Positions 1 through 8,705 of a stretch of 39,943 nt of DNA are shown in pieces; within the stretch, counting starts at the first letter, position 1; every line of letters starts with the position of its first letter. Made by a program: the position numbers and the translations under genes. Source of the DNA: CAYVUV01 sp964455095 (GTDB lineage: Bacteria; Desulfobacterota; Binatia; HRBIN30; CADEER01). Below the pieces are notes generated by a model. The model did not search any database, was not told where the DNA came from, and saw only the letters and a list, made by a program, of their open reading frames with translations. The stretch is taken from assembly GCA_964455095.1 (NCBI GenBank), contig CAYVUV010000361.1:1-39943 (forward strand), given 5' to 3'.

Positions 1-2
1 GG

Positions 3-1112
3 CTCACCGCGTTTCTGAAGGAGTCGGGGCGGCAGAGCACCAACAACGAAGTCTGGCACTACCCGCCGCAGACCAGTGCGCTGCTGTCGCCCCTGGCCCG
101 TCTGCCGTTTCGGACCGCGCACGGCGTCGTGCTCGGAATCAACCTCGCCCTGTTGGTCGCGTCGATGGCCATGCTGGGGCTGATCCTGTCGTGGTATCGA
201 CCGGTCGGGTTGGTGGAGATCGCGTTGCTCGCGAGCCTGGTGAACACCGGCTATGGCCGCGGCAATGTCCGCGAGGGGCAGTTGGGCATTCTGGCCTTCG
301 TACTCCTGCTGGCGACGCTGATCGCGCAGCGATACCGGCGCGAGGCAGCGGCCGGATGCGCCCTCGGCTTGGTGTCGCTCAAACCGTCCTTCCTGCCCCT
401 GTATCTCGGCTACTATCTCGTCCAGCGGTCGTATCGCGTCGTCCTGGTCTGCCTGGTCGCGACCGCAGTCCTGACGGTTGCACCTCTTCTGGCGGGCGGC
501 TTTCCGGTCGTGGGCACGTTGTCAGACTGGCTCGGCGCGGCGCGCAGCATCAGCGCCGGTAACGTCAACGACCCATCGCCCTTCGTGCCCGACAGCGCGG
601 CGTTGGTTCACCTCGAGCCCGTCGTCTACCGCGTGCTCAACGCTCAGTCGCCGTGGACGACGGCTGCGGTATGGCTCATCCTGGCGGGGCTCAGCGCGTA
701 CACGGCTCGTTTGGTGATCCGTTCTCGTGCCATCGGTGGGCAGGACCTCCTCGACTTCGCACTGACGTCATGTCTGTCGCTGCTCCTGCTCTACCATCGC
801 AGCTACGACGTGTTCCTGCTCATCCCGGGCGTTCTGGCGATCTACCTGTACATGACGGGCCTCGCCGAGCGGTCGCGGCAGCGGCGCTGGGCGGCGTTTC
901 TCGTGCTCGTGATCGCCGCGATGTTCCTGCCGGGCGACTTGTTCGTGCGCATCACACGCCGTCGGCCCGAGCTCGACGCCCACTACCTGTGGCGCGTCGT
1001 GTGTCCCTTCCAGGCCTGGGCGAGCATCGCCATGATGGTCGCGCTCTTGTGGGTGAAGTCCGATCAGGCTGCGCGGCAGCAGCGCCTCACTCGGCCCTGG
1101 CGGTCGCATTGA
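3..1112 (+). CDS. GT87-family (DUF2029) membrane glycosyltransferase, 5'-truncated by window edge
   Basis: The frame is open from the first complete codon at base 3, so the gene begins before the window; the GTG at 129 is internal. The 5' part encodes a YPP motif (bases 60-68) followed by an alternation of proline and leucine leading into the first membrane span. This is the usual loop of GT87 (DUF2029) polyprenyl-phosphate-sugar-dependent mannosyl/arabinosyltransferases. Downstream come a GQLG segment, a LKPSF motif resembling the family's conserved Lys-Pro, and about eight hydrophobic spans ending in a basic tail. Family members use a lipid-linked sugar on the outer face of the inner membrane. 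The acceptor cannot be told from sequence. A 57-base gap separates it from the DUF11 protein on the same strand. Confidence 0.75.
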   Translation, partial: LTAFLKESGRQSTNNEVWHYPPQTSALLSPLARLPFRTAHGVVLGINLALLVASMAMLGLILSWYRPVGLVEIALLASLVNTGYGRGNVREGQLGILAFVLLLATLIAQRYRREAAAGCALGLVSLKPSFLPLYLGYYLVQRSYRVVLVCLVATAVLTVAPLLAGGFPVVGTLSDWLGAARSISAGNVNDPSPFVPDSAALVHLEPVVYRVLNAQSPWTTAAVWLILAGLSAYTARLVIRSRAIGGQDLLDFALTSCLSLLLLYHRSYDVFLLIPGVLAIYLYMTGLAERSRQRRWAAFLVLVIAAMFLPGDLFVRITRRRPELDAHYLWRVVCPFQAWASIAMMVALLWVKSDQAARQQRLTRPWRSH

Positions 1113-1169
1113 CAGCGCGGTATAGGGACCCCGCTTTCGGCCGCACACAACCCTTCGTCGGGGAGGATC

Positions 1170-2102
1170 ATGATGCGCAGGTTGTTCTTCGTCGTCGCCT
1201 TCGTAGCCCTTGGCGCGCCCGCCGCCTGGGCGCAGACCGCCGATCTTTCGATCTCCAAGACCGACGGCGCGGTCACCTCGACCCCGGGCGGGACGGTCAC
1301 CTACACCATCGTCGCATTCAACTCGGGCCCCGATCCGGCCCCCGGTTCGGCCTTTGGAGATCTCTTCGTCGCGCCGCTCAGCGACTGCAGCTGGACCTGT
1401 GTCGGTCAAAACGGCGGTGCCTGCACGACGGCGATGGGCTCTGGCGCGAATGCCAACCAGAACGTCGACCTGCCCGTCGGCGGCAGCGTCGTGGTGACGG
1501 CGACCTGTTCGATAGACTCGTCGGCCACCTTGTCGTTCTTCAACACCGCCACGATCGGGGTGCCGATGGGTTTCTCCGACCCGAACGGGATGAACAACTC
1601 GTCGACGGACGTCAACGGCCTCGATCCCGTGGCGGACCTTTCGATCACCAAGACCGACGGCACCAACACCTTCCACCCCGGCGGATCGGCGACCTATACG
1701 ATCGTCGCATCGAATGCCGGCCCGTCCGACGCGCCGGGCGCCACGGTCGCCGACAGCTTTCCCGCCGCGCTCACCTGTAACTGGACCTGTGTCGGCAGCG
1801 GCGGCGGGGTCTGCACCCCCGTCGCCGCTGGCGACATCAGCGACATAGTCGACTTACCCGCCGGCGCGAGCATCACCTACAGCGCGATATGTTCGATCGC
1901 CGACCCGGCGGCCGAACCGCTGGTCAATGTGGCGACCGTCACCGCCCCCGACGGCGTGCCCGATCCAACGCCGGACAACAACACGGCAACCGACTTCGAC
2001 GTGATCTCGGTGAACGGGGTGCCGACGCTGGGCGGCGTCGGTCTAGCAACTGCGGTGGCCGGCCTGGTCCTCCTGGCCGCACGCCGACGTCGCCGCTGGT
2101 AG
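1170..2102 (+). CDS. Secreted two-repeat DUF11 protein with CTERM-like C-terminal anchor
   Basis: 310 aa. A signal peptide (residues 1-21, ending AWAQ) is followed by two related DUF11 domains, about residues 24-150 and 154-280. Each opens with ADLSI(S/T)KTDG and contains a WTCVG core and a paired-cysteine segment. DUF11 domains are Ig-like beta folds of surface and secreted proteins. The end has the tripartite layout of a CTERM sorting signal: VPTLGGVGL (about 283-291), one hydrophobic span, then RRRRRW. It resembles the IPTL-CTERM class but lacks the usual SEWG tryptophan, so it is a variant. ATG 1170 is preceded by GGAGG at 1162-1166; ATG 1173 is possible too. The protein is probably anchored or processed at the cell surface. 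No exosortase is visible in the window. It converges on the FKBP gene with five bases between stops. Confidence 0.8.
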   Translation: MMRRLFFVVAFVALGAPAAWAQTADLSISKTDGAVTSTPGGTVTYTIVAFNSGPDPAPGSAFGDLFVAPLSDCSWTCVGQNGGACTTAMGSGANANQNVDLPVGGSVVVTATCSIDSSATLSFFNTATIGVPMGFSDPNGMNNSSTDVNGLDPVADLSITKTDGTNTFHPGGSATYTIVASNAGPSDAPGATVADSFPAALTCNWTCVGSGGGVCTPVAAGDISDIVDLPAGASITYSAICSIADPAAEPLVNVATVTAPDGVPDPTPDNNTATDFDVISVNGVPTLGGVGLATAVAGLVLLAARRRRRW

Positions 2103-2107
2103 CCCTA

Positions 2108-2464
2108 CTAGCGCAGCTCGACCAACTCCACCTCGAAGATCAGCGTGGCGTTGGGTGGGATCACCCCGCCGGCGCCGCGGGCGCCATAGCCGAGGTCGGG
2201 CGGGATGATCAGCGTGCGCTTGCCGCCGATCTTGAGGCCGGCGACGCCTTCGTCCCAGCCGCGGATCACCTGACCCTTGCCGAGCTTGAACGAGAAGGGG
2301 CTGTTGCGGTCGTGCGAGCTGTCGAACTTGGCGCCCTTGGCGCCGTTGACCCACAGCCAGCCGGTGTAGTGCATCACACAGGTCTGGCCCGCCTTGGCTT
2401 CGGCGCCGGTGCCCGGTGTGGTGTCCTCGATCTGCAATCCACTTGCCGTCTTTGTCATCGCCAT
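2108..2464 (-). CDS. FKBP-type peptidyl-prolyl cis-trans isomerase
   Basis: 118 aa, the size of a stand-alone FKBP domain. Hallmarks are VMHYTGWLW near residue 30, FDSSHDRNSPFSFKLG, the VIRGWDEGV segment, GGKRTLIIPPDLGYG and the terminal LIFEVELVEL strand. These are the residues lining the active site in FKBP12-like rotamases. It catalyses cis-trans isomerisation of prolyl bonds in proteins. There is no signal peptide, so a cytoplasmic location is expected. It is the last gene of a minus-strand series (CREST fusion, trmO, FKBP), 49 bases after trmO. A second in-frame ATG lies two codons downstream of the chosen start. Confidence 0.93.
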   Translation of the reverse strand: MAMTKTASGLQIEDTTPGTGAEAKAGQTCVMHYTGWLWVNGAKGAKFDSSHDRNSPFSFKLGKGQVIRGWDEGVAGLKIGGKRTLIIPPDLGYGARGAGGVIPPNATLIFEVELVELR

Positions 2465-2513
2465 GCGCCGCTTATAGCCCCATGGCCGGCAGAGTTGAAA
2501 TGGACGCGTACCC

Positions 2514-3065
2514 CTACTTCTCGCGCCGCGGGCGCAGCGGCTTCTTCAGGTGCGGCTCGATGCCGGCATCGAGGTACTGGTCGAGCCAGCCGTTGCCGGC
2601 CTCTGGCCAGGCGTCGACGATGGGGAGGTAGGGCTTGATGTCGAGCAGCGGCGTGTCGTCGAGCAGGTCGACGCCGCGCACGTGCACCTCGCCGGTTGCC
2701 AGGTCGACGCGCTGCACGACGGCAGTGGTGAGGCCGATTTGCGACGGACGGTTGGGCGCGCGCGTGGCGAACACGCCGCGCTTCGGGCCGCCGCGCGGCG
2801 GTTTGACCCTGGCGGCCCAACCGCTGCTGCGGTCGAAGAGAAACAGAATCCAGATGCGCCGAAACGTGTCGAGGTCGGCGAGCGCGGCGCGGTACTCCGC
2901 GGCGATCTCGAGCACGCCTTCGGCTGCGGCCGCGATGGACGGTTGATGCGGCGCATCCTCGCGCCGCTGCCACGGCGTGCGGGCGCGGCCGATGATGCGG
3001 ATTTCGAACGTCGTGGTCACTTGGTGGCGGTCATAGTTGCCGGCGCCCTTCGAGACGGCCCCCAA
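2514..3065 (-). CDS. trmO: TrmO-type tRNA t6A37 N6-methyltransferase (TsaA/UPF0066 family)
   Basis: 183 aa. The fold is the all-beta TsaA/UPF0066 domain: an IGRARTPW opening strand, DLDTFRRIWILFLFDRS, then the family signature PKRGVFATRAPNRPSQIGL, VRGVDLLDDTPLLDIKPYLP and a final DAWPEA. In E. coli TrmO this family uses S-adenosylmethionine to methylate N6-threonylcarbamoyladenosine-37 of tRNA. The start is a TTG at 3065, preceded at seven bases by a very strong Shine-Dalgarno (GAGGAGG) that overlaps the stop codon of the upstream gene. Translation is therefore probably coupled to that gene. A GTG at 3020 would still keep the domain but has no such site. The TTG call is inference from the ribosome site; family assignment is firm. 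Confidence 0.92.
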   Translation of the reverse strand: MGAVSKGAGNYDRHQVTTTFEIRIIGRARTPWQRREDAPHQPSIAAAAEGVLEIAAEYRAALADLDTFRRIWILFLFDRSSGWAARVKPPRGGPKRGVFATRAPNRPSQIGLTTAVVQRVDLATGEVHVRGVDLLDDTPLLDIKPYLPIVDAWPEAGNGWLDQYLDAGIEPHLKKPLRPRREK

Positions 3066-3077
3066 AGCGCGGCCTCC

Positions 3078-5423
3078 TCAGTGCGAACGGTGGCTTCGCG
3101 CTCTCATGAGTTCGTTGCCGGAATCATTCTCCGATCGCGCGTAGGCGTACAGCGCCAGCGTGGCGGCGGCGGAGAGCAGGTGCCAGACGGCGTGTCCCTG
3201 CAACAGTGAATCGGGGTTGCAGAGGAATCCGCCGTTGCGTGAGGGCAACCAGATGGCGAAGGCGAGCAGGAAGCTGCCCGCTCCGGCGAGCAACCAGCGC
3301 AGGTCGGCCTGCATGCGTCCGGAACGGCGGATATTCAACTCGACCCACAGCGCGAGCGCGGCGACGACGCCGAAGGCCTCGGAGCCGTGGCCGTAGGTGA
3401 GCTTGATGGCGAGCAGGAGGACGTTGAGCGCCAGGTACCCGGCGACGAACTGCGCGGCGCTGATGCGGCGCCAGCGCAACAAGCCGTACATGAAGAGAAA
3501 GCTGACGTAGATGTTCATCGAGACGATGTCGAGCACGCCGCCCCAGTCGCGCAGCGAGGCGTGCAGGGCCATGCTGCCCGGGCCGAGCAGGGCGACCAGG
3601 CAGGCGTAGATGCCCGGGTAGAGGCGCGTCTCGGTCATCGGATTGCGCCGCAGCGGCGGGGTTCGCCGGCGGCGCGCGCGGCCGAGATGCGCGGCGATGG
3701 CGAGACCGGCGAAGACGAAGCCGAGGTTCGACAGCGTGTTGGCGGGCTGCCGGATCAGCCCACCGCGGTCGCGCTCACAGAAGCACTGGTCGCCGACGAG
3801 ACATTCGTCGGGGTTGCCGGGCCAGCCGCGCTGGCCGATGGCGGCCAGCGCGGCGATGCTCACGACAACCAGGAAGAAGGCAATCCAGAGCTCGCGGTAC
3901 TCTCCCCACACCGGGGACAGAGCCTCGGGCCCGATCCAGTCCACCTCGTGGGCGGTGAAGTTGAGGTAGAAGTACCAGCCGACCTGACTGCCCGGACCGA
4001 TGTCGCGGTCGTCGCTCGGCGCGCAGGCGTCCGTTCCACCCGGGAACAGACTCGAGATCGGCTGTCCGCCGATCAGGATGATGTCCGGCGGCAACATGAT
4101 GTTGTCGGCGTTCGTCTCGCTGATGAAGCCGCGGATGACGCCGTTGATGAGGCCCGTGGCCGGATCGCCGACATAGGTCGCTCCGACCTGCACGTCTTCG
4201 AGCGGCAGGTCGAAGACGCCGAGCGGGAAGAGGATCGAGGTCGGTGACGACTCCACGCAAGGTGCGGCCGGGACGAGTACCGCCGGGCTGTAAGAGCCGA
4301 CGTTGTTGGGGCCAAGCGTGCCGGCAACGGGCGCGACGCAGGTGCCGCTGCCCTGGTTGATGTACGTCGTCTGATACGGCGGTGACACGTCGGGTCCGCA
4401 GACCTCACTGTTGACCGGTGTCGTGCACTGGCCCAGTTGCACATCGACGTCGGCTCCAGGTAGCGGCGGCTGGCGCAGCGGGCGGAACACGGTGAGCAGG
4501 CTCAGGTCGAGGAACCCGTCCATGTCGCCATCGAGGTTCAGCTGGTCGGCGACGAGACCGTTGGCCGAGAAGATCCCGCCCAACCCCGGTGGATTCGTGG
4601 CATCCGTGCAGGGGAGGATGCCGCCGACATAGACATGCGGGTCACGCAGGGTCAGCGTATCGATACGGAACACCGTCTGCGGTCCGTCGGTCGGCGTCAC
4701 CGTCGCCGTCGGGGTGACGGTCGGAGTGCGCGTCACCGTCGCCGTCGGGGTGACCGTCCGGGTCGGCGTCGCCGTGCCCGTATTGGTGGCAGTCGGCGTC
4801 GTCGTGGCGGTGGGCGTCACGGTTGCCGTCGACGTGATCGTCGGCGTGCTCGTCTCGGTGGGTGTATTGGTGGGGGTGGGGGCGTCGCACGGCCCGGAGG
4901 GACCCTTGAAGCCCACTTGCTCGAACGTGTTCTTCTTCGCCTCCGAGAGCGGCGGCTCGAACCGACCGCAGAAATCGCTCGCGGCGATGCTGAGCCCGAC
5001 TTCGATGAAGTCGACCGGCCCGTCGATCGAGTTGGCGCCGTAGCCGTCGCCTTTCGCTTTGAGCAGCAGCTTGCCGCCCTGCAGCAGGATCTTTTGCACG
5101 CCGCCGGCCGCGCCGGTGGAATCCTTGTAGTTGAAGCCTTTGCTGGTCAGCTTCCAGGCCTGGCAGTCGAGCGCAATCGGGCCGACGGTGTGGCGGTTGG
5201 TGCGGAAGCGCACGGTGCTGACTGCCGGACAGCGCGGGTCTTGAAAGGGCGGTGCAATGTTGGTGTCGTTGACGAACTTGACGATGGCCTGGTCGTCAGC
5301 CGTCCCGGCTTTGTTCTTGAACTTCGCCACGCGGCCACCCGAGAGCGATACCGCCATCGTTTGCACCGGCAGGGCGCAAACCACCGCACCAACCAACAAC
5401 GCGACACCGAACGAGCTCTTCAT
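3078..5423 (-). CDS. Secreted-domain/Thr-Pro stalk/CREST (ceramidase-like) membrane hydrolase fusion
   Basis: 781 aa from the ATG at 5423, the only start that gives a proper signal peptide (MKSSFGVALL...). Residues 30-180 are a cysteine-containing beta-rich domain. Residues 182-245 are a low-complexity Thr-Pro stalk. Residues 250-505 form a second exported domain. From about 511 a polytopic domain starts with a transmembrane helix and then carries QPANTLSN (559-566), Ser617, His621, Asp632 and HAVWH (His744, His748). The spacing S-x3-H-x10-D and terminal HxxxH match the zinc and catalytic residues of alkaline ceramidase ACER3 (Ser77, His81, Asp92, His217, His221). This supports a CREST-superfamily zinc amidase or hydrolase acting in the membrane on a lipid amide; the actual substrate is unknown. 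Such an exported stalk in front of a CREST domain is unusual. It overlaps trmO's ribosome site, suggesting co-transcription. Confidence 0.82.
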   Translation of the reverse strand: MKSSFGVALLVGAVVCALPVQTMAVSLSGGRVAKFKNKAGTADDQAIVKFVNDTNIAPPFQDPRCPAVSTVRFRTNRHTVGPIALDCQAWKLTSKGFNYKDSTGAAGGVQKILLQGGKLLLKAKGDGYGANSIDGPVDFIEVGLSIAASDFCGRFEPPLSEAKKNTFEQVGFKGPSGPCDAPTPTNTPTETSTPTITSTATVTPTATTTPTATNTGTATPTRTVTPTATVTRTPTVTPTATVTPTDGPQTVFRIDTLTLRDPHVYVGGILPCTDATNPPGLGGIFSANGLVADQLNLDGDMDGFLDLSLLTVFRPLRQPPLPGADVDVQLGQCTTPVNSEVCGPDVSPPYQTTYINQGSGTCVAPVAGTLGPNNVGSYSPAVLVPAAPCVESSPTSILFPLGVFDLPLEDVQVGATYVGDPATGLINGVIRGFISETNADNIMLPPDIILIGGQPISSLFPGGTDACAPSDDRDIGPGSQVGWYFYLNFTAHEVDWIGPEALSPVWGEYRELWIAFFLVVVSIAALAAIGQRGWPGNPDECLVGDQCFCERDRGGLIRQPANTLSNLGFVFAGLAIAAHLGRARRRRTPPLRRNPMTETRLYPGIYACLVALLGPGSMALHASLRDWGGVLDIVSMNIYVSFLFMYGLLRWRRISAAQFVAGYLALNVLLLAIKLTYGHGSEAFGVVAALALWVELNIRRSGRMQADLRWLLAGAGSFLLAFAIWLPSRNGGFLCNPDSLLQGHAVWHLLSAAATLALYAYARSENDSGNELMRARSHRSH

Positions 5424-5551
5424 TATCCCCCCAGACTGTAGCTTTCGGAGCTCCCCACGCGCTTGGGCACGTCGCCGACCCCGTCGTTGCACACTGCCTC
5501 AGCGCGATATTGGAGTCCAGCGAAACCGTCGCGGATTGGGAGGATTCCCGG

Positions 5552-7225
5552 CTACGAGGTGACCGCTCCGAGGGAAGCCGAGGAGACCGTGTTGGCGTAC
5601 TTCGCCATCACGCCACGAGCGTAGCGCGGGGCCGGTGGCGTCCAGGTGGCGAGGCGGGCCTGGATCTCGGCCTCGCTCAACTCGACGTCGAGCCGCCGCG
5701 CCGCGATGTCGAAGACCACGACGTCGCCATCGCGCAGGGCGGCGATCGGGCCGCGGTGTGCGGCTTCGGGGGCGACATGGCCGGCCATCAGGCCGTGCGT
5801 GGCACCCGAGAAGCGCCCGTCGGTCATCAGGGCGACCGACTCGCCCAGCCCCTCGCCGACCAGCGCGGCGGTGACGCCGAGCATCTCGCGCATGCCGGGG
5901 CCGCCGCGCGGGCCTTCGTAGCGGATGACCATGACGTCGCCGGGGGCGATGGCGCGGCGCTTGACGGCGGCAAAGGCGTCTTCTTCGCATTCGAACACGC
6001 GCGCCGGGCCGCGGTGCAGCATGCGCTCGTGGCCGGCGACCTTCACCACGCACCCCTCCGGGGCGAGGTTGCCCTTGAGGATGACCAGGCCGCCGCTCGC
6101 CTTGAGTGGATCGCTGAGCGGCCGGACGACGACCTGGCCGGCGCTCTCGACGGCATCGCGCGCCTCTTCTCCCGCGCTGCGGCCGGTGACGGTCAGCGCG
6201 TCGGGGTGCAACAAGCCGGCGTCGAGCAGGCGTTTCAGCACCAGGCGGATGCCGCCGGCGCGGTAGAGATCGGGGGCGACGAAGCGGCCGCCCGGCTTGA
6301 GGTCGCAGAGCAACGGCGTGCGTGCGCTGATGCGGTCGAAGTCGTCGATGTCGAGCGCGACACCCACCTCGTGCGCGATGGCCAGCAGGTGCAACACCGC
6401 GTTGGTCGACCCGCCCGAGGTTGCCACGGCGGCGATGGCGTTTTCGAACGCCTGGCGGGTCAGAATCTGGCGCGGCGTCAGGCCGCTCGCCAGCACCTGC
6501 ATGACCAGGCGACCGCACTGGAACGCCACGTCGTCCTTGTCGCCGGCCATCGCCGGCACGCTGGCCGTGCCCATCGGCGAGATACCGAGCCCTTCGCAGG
6601 CCATCGCCATCGTGTTGGCCGTGAACTGCCCGCCGCACGCGCCGGGCCCCGGACAGGCGCCGTCTTCCACCGCGCGCAGTCCCTCGGCCGACAGCGTGCC
6701 GGCGTTGTGCGCGCCGACTGCTTCGAAGACGTCCTGGATCGTGACGTCCTTGCCCGCCACGTGCCCGGGCATGATCGAGCCGCCGTAGAGCATCAGCGAC
6801 GGCAGGTCGAGACGGGCCAGCGCCATCACCGTGCCCGGGATCGTTTTGGCGCAGCCCGACAACGCGACCACCGCATCGAACAGATGGCCGCGGGTGCACA
6901 GCTCGATCGAGTCGGCGATCACCTCGCGGCTGACCAGCGAGGCTTTCATGCCCTCGGTGCCCATCGAGATGCCGTCCGACACCGAGACGGTGTTGAACTC
7001 GATCGGCGTGCCGCCGGCGGCGCGGATGCCGTCCTTCACCTTTGCCGACAGCCGGCGCAGGTGGAAGTTGCACGGCATGACTTCGATCCACGTGTTCGCC
7101 ACACCGATCAGCGGCTTGGCGAGGTCGGCGTCGGTGAGCCCGATGGCCTTGAACATTGCCCGCGCCGGCGCGCGGTCGGGTCCGTCGGTGATGGCGCGAC
7201 TGCGGTGCTTCAGATCTTGTGTCAT
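5552..7225 (-). CDS. ilvD: Dihydroxy-acid dehydratase
   Basis: 557 aa, the full family length. It dehydrates 2,3-dihydroxy-isovalerate and 2,3-dihydroxy-3-methylvalerate to the 2-oxo acids in valine, leucine and isoleucine synthesis, in the cytoplasm, using an iron-sulfur cluster. The three cluster cysteines are visible: PCNFH (Cys52), SGCAKTIPGT (Cys125) and PGACGGQFTAN (Cys197). The C-terminal half has GPRGGPGMREML and LMTDGRFSGATHG, both diagnostic. The ATG at 7225 is preceded closely by AGG. It is divergent from the SpmA-SpmB gene (108-base shared region) and lies 128 bases upstream of the stalk-CREST gene on the same strand. No leader peptide for attenuation was recognised. No other branched-chain genes are in the window. 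Confidence 0.97.
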   Translation of the reverse strand: MTQDLKHRSRAITDGPDRAPARAMFKAIGLTDADLAKPLIGVANTWIEVMPCNFHLRRLSAKVKDGIRAAGGTPIEFNTVSVSDGISMGTEGMKASLVSREVIADSIELCTRGHLFDAVVALSGCAKTIPGTVMALARLDLPSLMLYGGSIMPGHVAGKDVTIQDVFEAVGAHNAGTLSAEGLRAVEDGACPGPGACGGQFTANTMAMACEGLGISPMGTASVPAMAGDKDDVAFQCGRLVMQVLASGLTPRQILTRQAFENAIAAVATSGGSTNAVLHLLAIAHEVGVALDIDDFDRISARTPLLCDLKPGGRFVAPDLYRAGGIRLVLKRLLDAGLLHPDALTVTGRSAGEEARDAVESAGQVVVRPLSDPLKASGGLVILKGNLAPEGCVVKVAGHERMLHRGPARVFECEEDAFAAVKRRAIAPGDVMVIRYEGPRGGPGMREMLGVTAALVGEGLGESVALMTDGRFSGATHGLMAGHVAPEAAHRGPIAALRDGDVVVFDIAARRLDVELSEAEIQARLATWTPPAPRYARGVMAKYANTVSSASLGAVTS

Positions 7226-7333
7226 GCGCCTAGAACTAACACGGATCGCCGCGCGCGTTGAGCCTCTTCACCGCTCCGTCTTCAAGCGCGCGCGTGGTAG
7301 ACGTGCGGCGATGCCGAGCGGTGGGGGCGCGCC

Positions 7334-8626
7334 ATGATGAACGGGATCTGGCTGGTGCTGGTGGTGGCGTCGGTGTTGACGGCGGCGTGGACGGGCAAGA
7401 TGCCGGCGGTCAGCGCGGCGTCGACGGAGTCGGCCAAGTCGGCGGTGACGCTGGCGTTGGGGCTGATCGGCGTCATGTCCTTCTGGCTCGGCTTGATGCG
7501 CGTGCTGCAGCAGGGCGGCCTGCTGCACGCCCTGGCGCGCGGGGTGCGACCGGTGATGGTGCGGTTGTTTCCCGACGTGCCGCCGGAGCATGCGGCGATG
7601 AGCGCGATGATCATGAACATCGCTGCCAACATGCTCGGCCTGGGCAACGCCGCGACGCCCTTCGGCATCAAGGCGATGATCGAGCTCAACCGCTTGAACC
7701 CGGTGCCCGGCGTGGCCACCAACGCGATGGTGCTGTTCCTGGCCATCAACACCTCCAACGTCTCGATCGCGCCGCTCGGCGTCATCGCGCTGCGCGCCTC
7801 GATGGGCTCGACCAATGCCGCCGGGATCTGGCTGCCGACGCTGCTCGCCACGACGATCTCGACCGGTGCCGCGATCATCGCGGTCAAACTGCTGCAGCGC
7901 TTGTTTCCGCCGATCGAAGCATATGAGCCGAGCGAGGCGCCGCCGCCAGCGGCCGAGCCCGAGGCCGACGATATCGGCCACGCGCGGCCGACGTCGCCGG
8001 CGGGCTGTGCCGTGGCGCTGTCTAGCGTCGCGGTGCTCGGGCTGGGGTTTGCCGGCTACCTGCGCAGTGGTGTGGCGGCCGAACAATCGCTCGGCGATCT
8101 GCTGCGCGCGGCGGCGTCGGATTGGTTGCTGCCGGTGCTGATCGCGCTGATGCTGCTCTACGGTTTTGCCAAGCGCGTGCCCGTGTACGACACGGTGATC
8201 GAAGGGGCCAAGGAGGGCTTTCAGGTCGCGATACGGATCATCCCGTTCCTCGTCGCGATCGTCGTTGCCGCGGGAATGTTTCGCGCCTCCGGGCTCCTCG
8301 ACCTCGTCGTCGGTGCCGTGGGCCCGATCACCGGCCTCGTCGGCTTTCCCGCCGAAGCGTTGCCGATGGCGCTGCTGCGGCCGCTGTCGGGGTCGGGCGC
8401 CTACGCGATCATGGCCGAGACGATGCAGGTGCACGGTCCCGACAGCCGCATCGGTTACCTGGTTTCCGTTCTGCAGGGCAGCACCGAGACGACCTTCTAC
8501 GTCCTGGCCGTGTACTTCGGTGCGGTCGCGGTGACCCGCGTCCGCCATGCAGTGGCGGCCGGGCTCGTCGCCGACCTCGCGGGGGTGATCGGCGCGTTGA
8601 TCGCCGTGCGCTGGTTGCTGCCGTGA
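7334..8626 (+). CDS. Fused SpmA-SpmB (nucleoside-recognition/Gate-domain) membrane protein
   Basis: 430 aa joining two proteins that are separate in Bacillus. Residues 1-195 match SpmA: KSAVTLALGLIGVMSFWLG, then GLGNAATPFGIKAM and NTSNVSIAPLG. A charged, Ala/Pro-rich linker (about 196-225) leads to an SpmB half with YDTVIEGAKEGFQVAIRIIP, LMRPLSGSGAY-like motif (LLRPLSGSGAYAIM) and GSTETTFYVLAVYFG. Both halves carry a Gate domain with re-entrant-loop transporter character. SpmA and SpmB influence spore-core dehydration in Firmicutes. Homologues and fusions in non-sporulating bacteria have no settled role; transport of a small solute is inferred. ATG 7334 and 7337 are tandem. The gene stands alone, divergent from ilvD and convergent with the oxidoreductase. 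Confidence 0.88.
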   Translation: MMNGIWLVLVVASVLTAAWTGKMPAVSAASTESAKSAVTLALGLIGVMSFWLGLMRVLQQGGLLHALARGVRPVMVRLFPDVPPEHAAMSAMIMNIAANMLGLGNAATPFGIKAMIELNRLNPVPGVATNAMVLFLAINTSNVSIAPLGVIALRASMGSTNAAGIWLPTLLATTISTGAAIIAVKLLQRLFPPIEAYEPSEAPPPAAEPEADDIGHARPTSPAGCAVALSSVAVLGLGFAGYLRSGVAAEQSLGDLLRAAASDWLLPVLIALMLLYGFAKRVPVYDTVIEGAKEGFQVAIRIIPFLVAIVVAAGMFRASGLLDLVVGAVGPITGLVGFPAEALPMALLRPLSGSGAYAIMAETMQVHGPDSRIGYLVSVLQGSTETTFYVLAVYFGAVAVTRVRHAVAAGLVADLAGVIGALIAVRWLLP

Positions 8627-8705
8627 GGCTTTGAGCAGCGATTCGCGAAAGAAGCTTCTCTCCCGGAGCCGGAGGGAGGGAAGTCGCCTCAAGAGTCTTA
8701 GTGGC

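Noticed and set aside
4680..4885. Repeated GTCGCCGTCGG-like units suggestive of a CRISPR array
   Set aside because: They are codons for the Thr-Pro stalk on the minus strand, with no regular repeat-spacer structure.
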